Source: an uncultured Paracoccaceae bacterium (lineage in GTDB: Bacteria > Pseudomonadota > Alphaproteobacteria > Rhodobacterales > Rhodobacteraceae). From it: DNA of 64,000 nucleotides. The stretch covers positions 248,001-312,000 of the forward strand of contig CANMDE010000003.1 in the NCBI GenBank assembly GCA_947496535.1, read 5' to 3'. Shown here one piece after another: positions 34,803 through 42,502 of the stretch. The position numbers and the translations under genes are program-made. The number at the start of each line of letters is the position of its first letter. The stretch's first letter is position 1. The notes under the pieces were generated by a model, which did not search any database, was not told the DNA's origin, and saw nothing but the letters and a program-made list of their open reading frames with translations.

Positions 34803-35828
34803 ATGACCCTACCCGATAAAATGACTGCGCTCGTTCAGCTCAACGACGGCTATTCCGGCACCCAGACCGGCCCGAACATCGACGACCTGACCCCGTTTGT
34901 GGCCGAAAAAACCATTCCTTTGCCGACACCCGGAAAGGGTCAGGCGCTGATCAAGGTGCATCTGGCTGCGGTGAACCCCTCTGACATCCACTTCATCAAG
35001 GGTGAATACGGGCAACCCTGTATCAAAGGCGTACCAGCCGGGTTCGAGGCGGTGGGCGAGGTTGTGGCCGGTGACACGCCCCTTATTGGCCAGCGGGTCA
35101 GCTTTTTTGCCAGCGCCTCGGGAAGCTGGGCGGAATACGCGATGACCGATGCGTCGGGCCTTGTTCCATGTCGTCCTGATTTGGCCGAACCTGACGCGGC
35201 GGGGCAGATCGTGAATCCACTGACTGCCATCGCGATGTTCGATATCGTCAAAGACAGCGGGGCGGATAGCTTTATTCTTAACGCTGCGGGCTCACAGTTG
35301 GGCAAACTGCTCATCGCGCTGGGCCGCGACCATGATATCAAGCCTATTGCCGTCGTTCGCCGGTCTGAGCAGGCCGCAATGTTGAAAGAACTTGGCGCGG
35401 CAAAGGTCATCGTGACCAGCGAGGATGATCCGTTGGATGAGGTCAAAACTGTCTTCTCAACACTAAAACCGCGCGTTCTTCTGGATGCGGTCGGTGATCA
35501 GTTCACGGCCGATTTGTTCTTTGCCATGCCAGCCCATTCACGATGGGTGAACTACGGCAAGCTTGCGACCGAAGCGCCTGCGCTGACGCAGCTGGCGCAA
35601 TTGATCTTCCAAAGCAAAGTGATCGAAGGATTCTGGCTCACCAAATGGATGAAACAGGTCGACCCGGCACGCATCCCGCAGGCCTTTGGCGAAATTCAGG
35701 AACGCTTTGTGACGGGCAAGTGGGTGACGGATGTCGCCGGTATTGTGCCGCTGTCAGAGGCGATGGAGAAACTGCCCGAGCTGCTGGCCAAGCCTGACGG
35801 CAAGGCGTTCATCGATCCGCGACAGTAG
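34803..35828 (+). CDS. MDR-family NAD(P)H:quinone-type oxidoreductase
   Basis: 341 aa medium-chain dehydrogenase without structural or catalytic zinc cysteines. N-terminal GroES-like domain with AAVNPSDIHFIKGEYG and PAGFEAVGEV; the Rossmann part has ILNAAGSQLGKLLIALG and DAVGDQF. This pattern fits quinone or enoyl reductase members; the substrate is unknown. It starts 11 bp after xthA. Confidence 0.82.
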   Translation: MTLPDKMTALVQLNDGYSGTQTGPNIDDLTPFVAEKTIPLPTPGKGQALIKVHLAAVNPSDIHFIKGEYGQPCIKGVPAGFEAVGEVVAGDTPLIGQRVSFFASASGSWAEYAMTDASGLVPCRPDLAEPDAAGQIVNPLTAIAMFDIVKDSGADSFILNAAGSQLGKLLIALGRDHDIKPIAVVRRSEQAAMLKELGAAKVIVTSEDDPLDEVKTVFSTLKPRVLLDAVGDQFTADLFFAMPAHSRWVNYGKLATEAPALTQLAQLIFQSKVIEGFWLTKWMKQVDPARIPQAFGEIQERFVTGKWVTDVAGIVPLSEAMEKLPELLAKPDGKAFIDPRQ

Positions 35829-35841
35829 ATGAGACTGCGAT

Positions 35842-36207
35842 CTAATCGGGCTCGAACAGTTCGACAGGGTTCCCGGACGGATCGTCGCAAAGAATTTGTT
35901 GGCCGCCGGGTCCTTTGACAATTTCGTTTCGGAAGGTCACATTATCTGATTTGAGGCTTGCCACCAACGCCGCGAGATCATCCACAATGATCACGATGCG
36001 ACCCCAGCCGCCGGGGGTGGGCTTGGTGCCATTGGGCATAGCCTTTGACGCCGAGGCTGGGGGACCAGCCACCCAGAGTTGCAAATCATCCCTGTTCAGG
36101 ATCGCCATCGCAGGACCGTACTGTTCCTCTAGCACAAACCCCAGCTTGTCAGCATAAAAGGCGATAGCCGCGTCAACGTCATCCACGATGTAGCGAAACT
36201 GCGCCAT
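35842..36207 (-). CDS. VOC-family (glyoxalase/dioxygenase superfamily) protein
   Basis: 121 aa from ATG 36207, with CAGGAGG about 8 nt upstream. Single vicinal-oxygen-chelate unit: paired beta-alpha-beta modules FRYIVDDVDAAIAFYADKLG and GRIVIIVDDLAALVASL, and a terminal Glu in GNPVELFEPD that usually helps bind metal. Could be a lyase, hydrolase or resistance protein; cannot be specified. Convergent with the MDR gene. Confidence 0.8.
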   Translation of the reverse strand: MAQFRYIVDDVDAAIAFYADKLGFVLEEQYGPAMAILNRDDLQLWVAGPPASASKAMPNGTKPTPGGWGRIVIIVDDLAALVASLKSDNVTFRNEIVKGPGGQQILCDDPSGNPVELFEPD

Positions 36208-36264
36208 GGTTAAACCTCCTGTCCTGCAGAATATCGCATCCCTGTAACAATCGCAAAACAACGG

Positions 36265-36483
36265 TTACTCCACTAGGACAGCCTCCAATAAATCGCCTGG
36301 CTGACAGTCCAGCACAGCGCAAATCTTGGCGAGTGTGTCGAACCGGATGCCCTTGACCTTGCCGGACTTCAGCAAGCTGATGTTCTGTTCGGTGATCCCT
36401 ACGGCTTGCGCCAAATCCCGGGACTTCGTCTTGCGCATGGCGAGCATTACGTCGAGCCGAACGATAATCTGAACGTCTGTCAT
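36265..36483 (-). CDS. XRE/Cro-type HTH regulator paired with a DUF2975 protein
   Basis: 72 aa, essentially one helix-turn-helix domain: LAMRKTKSRDLAQAVGITEQNISLLKSGKVKGIRFDTL is the DNA-binding unit. It overlaps the DUF2975 gene upstream by 4 bp. Such tiny regulators are regularly encoded with DUF2975 membrane proteins and probably autoregulate; a palindrome in the promoter at 37049-37061 is a candidate site. Confidence 0.87.
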   Translation of the reverse strand: MTDVQIIVRLDVMLAMRKTKSRDLAQAVGITEQNISLLKSGKVKGIRFDTLAKICAVLDCQPGDLLEAVLVE

Positions 36484-37010
36484 ACAAACGACCGATTTTC
36501 TGCTGCCGCTTCAGCCGCATCCCGCATGGCCCGACCGATCACGATGATCAACCCGCCTGATAGGGCAAAGAACAGCATGTCGCTATTCACACTAAGGGAA
36601 ATCGCCCTCTGACCGGCCGGATTGGCCCAGGTCATCAAGACCGATTGCACTGGCTGTAATACCAACGGGATCAGCGCCAGGGCCAGAAAGCCATAACCAA
36701 CACGCTGAATAATCCGGGCGCAGGCGTCTGTCAGAACACGACCCACTCGATATTCATCAAAGAGCTTGCGCATCTCGTTCAACGTCCAAATCAGGATCAA
36801 CGGTCTGATCAGGTTCAGTGCGGTGACCGTCAGCAACTGCCCACGGGTCGCAGCATCCGCCACGTCCGGCCTGTTGATTGCTTGCGGGACATTCGCCGGG
36901 GTCAGAGGGGTGCTGATCAGTGCGAAGACTACGGCTAACGGCAGAAGAACCATTACAGCAATCGTCAGGCCACGAAGGACAGCGGCCCATTTGCGAATAT
37001 CGTGAGGCAT
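36480..37010 (-). CDS. DUF2975 family membrane protein
   Basis: 176 aa with four hydrophobic segments (about 13-33, 60-78, 105-125, 142-160) and charged linkers, including the family-like MRKLFDEYRVGRVLTDACARIIQRVGY. Function unknown; it is coupled by a 4-bp overlap to the XRE regulator, suggesting a membrane sensor/regulator couple. Divergent from a lipoprotein gene, sharing an A/T-rich promoter region. Confidence 0.85.
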   Translation of the reverse strand: MPHDIRKWAAVLRGLTIAVMVLLPLAVVFALISTPLTPANVPQAINRPDVADAATRGQLLTVTALNLIRPLILIWTLNEMRKLFDEYRVGRVLTDACARIIQRVGYGFLALALIPLVLQPVQSVLMTWANPAGQRAISLSVNSDMLFFALSGGLIIVIGRAMRDAAEAAAENRSFV

Positions 37011-37048
37011 GATAATTTTCTCCTTTTAATTTTAATAATTTATCGTAA

Positions 37049-37061
37049 AACAATGATTGTT
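37049..37061. promoter_or_regulatory. Candidate operator for the XRE regulator
   Basis: AACAATGATTGTT is a perfect 13-bp palindrome in the 71-bp A/T-rich region between the divergent DUF2975 and lipoprotein genes. The size and position suit a Cro-type dimer site; the link to the XRE protein is inferred. Confidence 0.45.
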
Positions 37062-37081
37062 ATATGTCAAAGGAGATTCGT

Positions 37082-37597
37082 ATGCGCTCACTCATTCTAT
37101 CGTTAATGCTTATGCCTGCCTGCACCAGTCTGGTGCCAAACACCGTAACACAGTTGAATAGAATGGACCCAACCATCGCTGATCCTCAGGATTTTGCGAT
37201 TATGATCGAGATGCCCGAAGGGCTTGATTTCATCCCCGGATCGGCGCAGCTGAGATTCATGACGCAGCGGACCGACACGGGCGAAAGCAGATCGGAGACA
37301 TTCATGCTCGAACAGTATGAGCAGACCTTTGCGGTCGCTGACGCCGATCTGGTTCCGCTGCGTACCTTGCAAGCCACAGCCCGGCGATGGAAAGCAGAAA
37401 ACCCGGATGCTTCCAACGGATCAATGGGTGTTTGGGTTGCGCCCTGCGTGGTTGGGGATGGTCCCGCGTCAGATGCGCGGGTCAGCGTTTCTATCCGTAT
37501 GGAACAAGATGGTCCTTTCATGCCGCTGGTCCGCAACGGCCCGATATCGGCAGTTGCCGGATCCGAGCGAATTGGCGAGATGAAGGAATGCCCTTAG
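37082..37597 (+). CDS. Putative lipoprotein, function unknown
   Basis: 171 aa from ATG 37082, preceded by AAAGGAG; an upstream ATG at 37064 is less likely. Short hydrophobic signal followed by lipobox LMPAC (Cys 14), so probably lipid-anchored in the envelope. The body is a compact beta-rich domain (FAIMIEMPEGLDFIPGSAQL, VSVSIRMEQDG) with two further cysteines (APCVVG and KECP). No family recognised. Confidence 0.7.
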   Translation: MRSLILSLMLMPACTSLVPNTVTQLNRMDPTIADPQDFAIMIEMPEGLDFIPGSAQLRFMTQRTDTGESRSETFMLEQYEQTFAVADADLVPLRTLQATARRWKAENPDASNGSMGVWVAPCVVGDGPASDARVSVSIRMEQDGPFMPLVRNGPISAVAGSERIGEMKECP

Positions 37598-37618
37598 GGC
37601 AGGAATTTCCACAATCCG

Positions 37619-37657
37619 GCTGGGTCGCCGGTCCGAAGAGAGGATCAGCGACCCAGC
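37619..37657. terminator. Bidirectional hairpin between convergent genes
   Basis: GCTGGGTCGC and GCGACCCAGC form a perfect 10-bp stem with a 19-nt loop, 22 bp after the lipoprotein stop and 13 bp beyond the PilJ-protein stop on the other strand. No strong T-run. Confidence 0.5.
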
Positions 37658-37669
37658 TACTTACAGTTT

Positions 37670-38620
37670 CTAATGTGACCGTTCAGCGTAGTCTCTGTAG
37701 TCGTCCAACAGATGTTCAAGTTCGACCAGCTCGATCTCCAGATCATGAAAAACCTCGTATTTCTGATCCATATCAAGGGTACCACCTTCGACGAGGGTTT
37801 GCAGGTTAACCTTGATAATGTCCCAACGCGCCAGAATGCTATCCAGATCTGCAGCAATGATATCATTGGGGGCCGCGTTCACGCCTGCTTCGGGCATGCC
37901 ATATCGCAGCGCGTTGAGAGATGTATCAAACACGACCATGGTCTTGGCCAGATCTTCCCGCGCCTCTTCCGCATGATAGCCAGTCCAGACTTCGCAGGCG
38001 TCTTTGGCCAGTCGTTGTGACAGCATTCGCTGACGTCCGGCGATTTCAATCAGCATCGCATCGCTGGTAGTGACCTCGTAGGGATGCGAATACTGGCTTG
38101 AGATATCAGCGGCCAGGATTGTGGTCAGCTCCAGAAGTTTCAGATTGTGATCGTCAATTATGTGGGCGCTTTCCACGTCATTATCATCGGCGAGAATGGC
38201 CTCTACCGCGCCGTGAATGCTCATCCATTCTTCCTCGACATGGTCGAGATCCTGCAAAGTCAGGCGGCGTTTTTCGGGACCCAGAATGTGAAGCGACTCA
38301 TCGCCATTTCGCAAAGCGTTAAGGTCTTTGTCAAATTGATGCATGGCGTATTCAAGGATGTCATGCGCTTCTTCGACGTCGACGCCCGAAGTAACTGCGC
38401 ATGACGCCGCTGCAACCTGCTGCGTCAACGTGCGCAACTGCCCCGCGACGCGGATACGGTCTGCGCCATCAGACTCGATATCGAAATTGGCAGAGTTCAG
38501 TTGGACTTCGGCAGAAACTGACTGTGCGGCGGCGGGGCCATGCAAAAGAAATATTGAAGCGGCCGCACCGCTTAGAATGAGCTTTGAAAATGATATTGAT
38601 AAATTGGGTAGGCAAAACAT
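37670..38620 (-). CDS. Periplasmic protein with two PilJ-type sensor domains
   Basis: 316 aa from ATG 38620, chosen because GGAG lies about 8 nt upstream; a GTG at 38644 is the alternative. Signal peptide of about 33 residues ending PAAA. Two repeats of the type IV pilus chemotaxis-transducer N-terminal (PilJ) domain: RIRVAGQLRTLTQQVAAASC and IAGRQRMLSQRLAKDACEV, each followed by a helical bundle. No transmembrane output domain, so it may be a stand-alone ligand-binding or adaptor protein; in NasR-like proteins the related fold binds nitrate. Confidence 0.75.
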   Translation of the reverse strand: MFCLPNLSISFSKLILSGAAASIFLLHGPAAAQSVSAEVQLNSANFDIESDGADRIRVAGQLRTLTQQVAAASCAVTSGVDVEEAHDILEYAMHQFDKDLNALRNGDESLHILGPEKRRLTLQDLDHVEEEWMSIHGAVEAILADDNDVESAHIIDDHNLKLLELTTILAADISSQYSHPYEVTTSDAMLIEIAGRQRMLSQRLAKDACEVWTGYHAEEAREDLAKTMVVFDTSLNALRYGMPEAGVNAAPNDIIAADLDSILARWDIIKVNLQTLVEGGTLDMDQKYEVFHDLEIELVELEHLLDDYRDYAERSH

Positions 38621-38956
38621 CGGCAACTCCAGAACAAAAAACACGCCCCTTAGTACATTCTTAATGATTGTCTAGTTGGCGGGTCAAATATTTTTGCACC
38701 AGACAGTCCGCCCATTGAAGTTATTGATGAATCTTCAGGCACATGGCGTCCGAAGCGGCGGTCATTTCGTTTGTGGGTTAAGGCCAATGAGCGCTGAGGG
38801 GGATGCCGCGTAAGGGCATTGTTGAAAAAGCATCCGCGCATTGCTACCTTTGGCGTATACCCGGCACCGGGGTACATGACGGTGCGCTTTAAGGAGGACA
38901 ATGAACTGTCTCTTTCTACACAGGCTGCCAATGCAGCCAAAAACGGGGCTCAGGTG
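38621..38956. other. Intergenic region upstream of rsfS
   Basis: 336 bp between the divergent PilJ-protein gene and rsfS. It holds a leader frame at 38901-38957 with a strong AAGGAGG. The usual partner nadD is absent. No other gene supported. Confidence 0.5.
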
Positions 38957-38957
38957 A
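38901..38957 (+). CDS. 18-codon leader ORF coupled to rsfS
   Basis: ATG preceded by AAGGAGGACA and running MNCLFLHRLPMQPKTGLR. Its TGA shares a base with the rsfS ATG (TGATG). The rsfS start itself has no good ribosome-binding site, so ribosomes may reach it by reinitiation after this leader. The 3-nt spacing between the purine tract and ATG is short. The alternative is an N-terminally longer rsfS frame from 38876. Confidence 0.4.
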   Translation: MNCLFLHRLPMQPKTGLR

Positions 38958-39313
38958 TGAGCGCTCCAAACACCGCAACGAGCGAAGCACTTTTGGCGGC
39001 TGTTCTCAAATCCCTCGATGATGACAAAGGCGAAGACATCGTGCAGATCAATCTGCGCGGGAAATCCGAGATGGGTGATTACATGGTGATCGCGTCAGGT
39101 CGGTCGACGCGTCAGGTCACTGCCATGGCCGAAAAGCTGACCGATCGGCTCAAGCAGGATTTCGGTGTCATCTCAAAAGTCGAAGGGAAAGGCGCCGGAG
39201 ATTGGGTCCTGATAGATACGGGTGATATCATTGTGCATATCTTCCGGCCCGAAGTGCGCGAGTTCTATCAGCTTGAAAAGATGTGGCAGCCCGGAGCGGC
39301 GACACAAGACTGA
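38957..39313 (+). CDS. rsfS: Ribosomal silencing factor RsfS
   Basis: 118 aa. It binds uL14 on the 50S subunit and blocks subunit joining when nutrients are scarce. Typical sequence: VLKSLDDDKGEDIVQINLRGKSEMGDYMVIASGRSTRQV and VLIDTGDIIVHIFRPEVREFYQLEKMW. The start is placed at ATG 38957; the same frame stays open upstream to 38819. It shares TGATG with rlmH downstream, the usual rsfS-rlmH order. Confidence 0.93.
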   Translation: MSAPNTATSEALLAAVLKSLDDDKGEDIVQINLRGKSEMGDYMVIASGRSTRQVTAMAEKLTDRLKQDFGVISKVEGKGAGDWVLIDTGDIIVHIFRPEVREFYQLEKMWQPGAATQD

Positions 39314-39783
39314 TGCGCGTTCATATCTGCGCTGTGGGCCGTTTGCGCAAAGGCCCGGAGCGGGAGCTTTACGACGACTACCTCACCCGGTTCGACCGGA
39401 CGGGGCGGGCTTTGGCTCTAGGTCCAGCGCAACTTATCGAAATTGAGGATAAAAAGGGCGGCGGCATGGCCGCCGAAGCGATGCTTTTGCGCCGCGCCAT
39501 TCCTGACGGTGCGTTGATTTGCACGCTGGATGAGCGGGGCAAGCTGATGTCTTCTCCCGATTTCGCTGCACAAATGGATAACTGGCGGGATCAGGGCCGT
39601 CAGGACTTGGCATTCGTGATCGGCGGCGCAGACGGCATTGACCCCGGCTTGCGGGCGGAAGCGGACGCATCGCTGAGCTTTGGCAAGATGGTGTGGCCCC
39701 ATATGCTGGTGCGTGTGATGCTGGCTGAGCAGTTGTACCGGGCGAGTTCTATTTTGGCTGGCGGTCCTTATCATCGGGCCTGA
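39313..39783 (+). CDS. rlmH: 23S rRNA (pseudouridine1915-N3)-methyltransferase
   Basis: 156 aa SPOUT methyltransferase. The C-terminal trefoil knot is evident: FVIGGADGIDPGL and ML(A)EQLYRASSILAGGPYHR, the SAM-binding loop and conserved tail. It modifies pseudouridine 1915 in helix 69 of 23S rRNA in 70S ribosomes. The start at 39313 overlaps the rsfS TGA by one base (TGATG). Confidence 0.95.
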   Translation: MRVHICAVGRLRKGPERELYDDYLTRFDRTGRALALGPAQLIEIEDKKGGGMAAEAMLLRRAIPDGALICTLDERGKLMSSPDFAAQMDNWRDQGRQDLAFVIGGADGIDPGLRAEADASLSFGKMVWPHMLVRVMLAEQLYRASSILAGGPYHRA

Positions 39784-39883
39784 GGAGCCTCCGGCGGGAG
39801 TTTTTTGGCCAAGATGAAGATGGATCTATTTCACTTGGCCCCGTGCTGCGGTACATCAAGGCAATTGAATGAGGGAGCGTTTC

Positions 39884-41398
39884 ATGTCTGTGCCTAAGCC
39901 GGTTGTCTTATGTATCCTTGACGGTTGGGGCCTGCGGGATGCGGTTGAAGGCAATGCGCCCAAGCTTGCCGATACGCCAAATTTTGATGCGATCATGCAG
40001 GGGCCGCATGCCCGGTTGGTGACGCATGGGAATGATGCGGGATTGCCTGCGGGCCAGATGGGTAACTCTGAAGTGGGGCATACCAATATCGGTGCAGGCC
40101 GGGTTGTGGCGATGGATCTTGGCCAGATTGATCTGGCGATCGAAGACGGGTCGTTTTTTAAGGCGAAAGCTCTGCAAGGTTTCATTGCCAAGATGAAAAA
40201 GAGTGGCGGCACTGCCCATCTGATGGGTGTTGTTTCTGACGGCGGCGTGCATGGGCATCTGGACCATATCGTCGCTGCCAGCAGAGCCATTGCGGATGCC
40301 GGTGTTCCGGTCACGATCCATGCTATTACGGACGGTCGCGACGTGGCGCCATCATCGGCGCTTGAATTTATGCAAAGCCTTGAGGATCAACTGCCCAAAA
40401 AAGCGAAGATAGCGACCGTGATCGGCCGCTACTATGCCATGGATCGTGATAACCGGTGGGAACGTGTTGAGACTGCTTATCAAGCGATGGCCAAAGGGCA
40501 GGGTGATCATGTGGACACCCCGGAAGATGCTATCAAAGCCGCCTACGAAGCGGGCAAAACGGATGAGTTCATCCCGGCAACGGTAATTGGCGATTATGCC
40601 GGATTAGCCGATGGCGATGGTTTCTTTTGCCTTAACTTCCGCTCTGATCGTGCGCGTGAAATCCTCGCCGCCTTGGCCGACCCGGATTTTGACGGGTTTG
40701 ATCGGAAAATGCCGGAGCTTGCCGCGCGGCTGGGCATGGTGACTTATTCCGACCGGCATGATGACTGGTTCGATGTCGTCTTTCCCAAAAGGGATATCCA
40801 GAATACGCTGGGCGCGTGGGTTGCGAAACACGATCTGCGCCAGTTCCGGCTTGCCGAGACCGAGAAATACCCGCACGTCACATTTTTCCTGAATGGCGGG
40901 GTTGAGACGCCGGAGAAAGGTGAAGACCGCTATATGCCCCAATCTCCTAAGGTTGCCACTTACGACCTGCAACCTGAAATGTCCGCACCCCAAGTGACCG
41001 AACATTTCGTAAAAGCCATCAACGACGGCTACGACATGATCGTCGCCAACTATGCCAACCCTGATATGGTTGGGCACACCGGGGACATAAACGCCGCAAT
41101 AAAGGCTTGCGAAACGGTCGATCAGGGCCTGGGCGAAGTGATCAAGGCGCTCAAGGCGGCAGGTGGCGCAATGATCGTCACGGCGGATCACGGCAATTGC
41201 GAAACCATGATCGATCCGGAGACCGGCGGCCCGCACACAGCCCACACATTGAACCCTGTTCCGGTGGCTTTGGTCGGTGGCCCCGAAGGTGCACAACTGC
41301 GCGACGGGCGGCTGGCCGACCTTGCGCCAACAGTGCTCGACCTCATGGGGCTGGAATTGCCGCCCGAAATGACCGGCAAGAGCCTGATTGTCACATGA
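39884..41398 (+). CDS. gpmI: 2,3-bisphosphoglycerate-independent phosphoglycerate mutase
   Basis: 504 aa from ATG 39884 (GAGGGAG about 8 nt upstream), the normal length. Interconverts 3- and 2-phosphoglycerate using two Mn ions. Alkaline-phosphatase-like core with LCILDGWGLRD (metal Asp), GNSEVGHTNIGAG (phosphoserine site), DGRDVAPSSA, and TADHGNCETM plus PHTAHT near the C-terminus, which carry the remaining metal ligands. Its stop overlaps the next ATG as ATGA. Confidence 0.95.
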   Translation: MSVPKPVVLCILDGWGLRDAVEGNAPKLADTPNFDAIMQGPHARLVTHGNDAGLPAGQMGNSEVGHTNIGAGRVVAMDLGQIDLAIEDGSFFKAKALQGFIAKMKKSGGTAHLMGVVSDGGVHGHLDHIVAASRAIADAGVPVTIHAITDGRDVAPSSALEFMQSLEDQLPKKAKIATVIGRYYAMDRDNRWERVETAYQAMAKGQGDHVDTPEDAIKAAYEAGKTDEFIPATVIGDYAGLADGDGFFCLNFRSDRAREILAALADPDFDGFDRKMPELAARLGMVTYSDRHDDWFDVVFPKRDIQNTLGAWVAKHDLRQFRLAETEKYPHVTFFLNGGVETPEKGEDRYMPQSPKVATYDLQPEMSAPQVTEHFVKAINDGYDMIVANYANPDMVGHTGDINAAIKACETVDQGLGEVIKALKAAGGAMIVTADHGNCETMIDPETGGPHTAHTLNPVPVALVGGPEGAQLRDGRLADLAPTVLDLMGLELPPEMTGKSLIVT

Positions 41399-42492
41399 TA
41401 CGGCTCGCGGCCCTCCTGATCTGTCTTGGGACGGTGACCTTTGGCCAAACGGTCAGCGAAGATGCCCGTGCCGCTGCAGCCCGCTTGCAAGAGGCAAGCG
41501 TCATGTTGAACCAGGCGCAAGGTGCGCGCGACCGGATTGCTGCCCTCAGCGAAACCGTCCGCGCCTATGAAGACGGTCTGTCAGCGGTGCGTGACGGGAT
41601 CAGGCACGCCGCGCGGCGTGAGGATGAAATCACCTCGGAATTGGACGTCAAACGCGAACGTGTTGCGCAATTGCTGGCTGTGCTTCAAACGACAGGCCAA
41701 ACACCGGCCCCGCTGCTGCTTGCACATCCGCAGGGGCCGCTTGGGGTGGCGCGGTCATCCATGCTGGTGGCTGATGTGACACCGGCCTTGCAGGCCGAGG
41801 TTGAGACATTGCGCGAGCAACTCACCGAAATTCAGGAGTTGCAGCAAATCCAGCAGGAAAGTGCGCGTGCGCTTAACGAAGGGATGAGCGGGGCGCAAAG
41901 GGCCCGTGCCGCCTTGGGCATCGCAATCTCGCAGCGGGGCCGTCTGCCACAGCGCTTTTCGGAGGATCCCATCCAGACCGCCTTGCTTGTCGCCAGCACG
42001 GACACATTGGAGGCTTTCGCCCAAGGACTTTTGGACAGTATCGATATCGGAGCGACGGCGGTGGCGCTAGAGCCGACCGGCACGTTGCCATTGCCCGTCA
42101 GCGGGCCAATCACGCAAAGTTTCGGGGAAGGTGCGGGTTTGCGGCCCGGCGTGGTGATCGGGGCTCAGCCGCGATCATTGGTCACAACGCCCGTTGCCGC
42201 CACCGTCCTGTTTCGCGGCCCCCTGTTGGAATATGGCAACGTCATGATCCTTGAACCCGGCGCGGATGTTTTATTCGTCATTGCCGGGCTTGCCGAAATG
42301 TTCGGTGATCCGGGCCAGATCCTGCCTGCGGGGTCGCCAATCGGGCTACTTGGCGGAGATCAGCCAAGTATTGACAGCATTTTGATGCAAAATAACGCAA
42401 ATGCATCGGACACTGGCTTGCAGCCTCTTTATCTTGAGGTCAGACAGGGTCAAACTCCCGTAGATCCAAATGCGTGGTTCGCGCTGGAATGA
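41395..42492 (+). CDS. EnvC-like murein hydrolase activator, degenerate LytM domain
   Basis: 365 aa. Signal peptide of about 18 residues, a long coiled-coil region (about 25-185) and a C-terminal M23/LytM fold (about 235-360: GPITQSFGEG, GNVMILEPGADVLFVIAGL, LYLEVRQG). The Zn ligands of active M23 peptidases are missing: no His in the GxHxG position, no HxH before the final EVR. This matches EnvC-type activators, which stimulate division amidases rather than cutting murein. Translationally coupled to gpmI and followed by ctpA, the standard alphaproteobacterial order. Confidence 0.87.
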   Translation: MIRLAALLICLGTVTFGQTVSEDARAAAARLQEASVMLNQAQGARDRIAALSETVRAYEDGLSAVRDGIRHAARREDEITSELDVKRERVAQLLAVLQTTGQTPAPLLLAHPQGPLGVARSSMLVADVTPALQAEVETLREQLTEIQELQQIQQESARALNEGMSGAQRARAALGIAISQRGRLPQRFSEDPIQTALLVASTDTLEAFAQGLLDSIDIGATAVALEPTGTLPLPVSGPITQSFGEGAGLRPGVVIGAQPRSLVTTPVAATVLFRGPLLEYGNVMILEPGADVLFVIAGLAEMFGDPGQILPAGSPIGLLGGDQPSIDSILMQNNANASDTGLQPLYLEVRQGQTPVDPNAWFALE

Positions 42493-42502
42493 TATAGGAC
42501 GT

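Noticed and set aside
41107..41394. N-terminal extension of the envC-like gene
   Set aside because: Lies wholly inside gpmI in another frame; the ATGA-coupled start gives a proper signal peptide.
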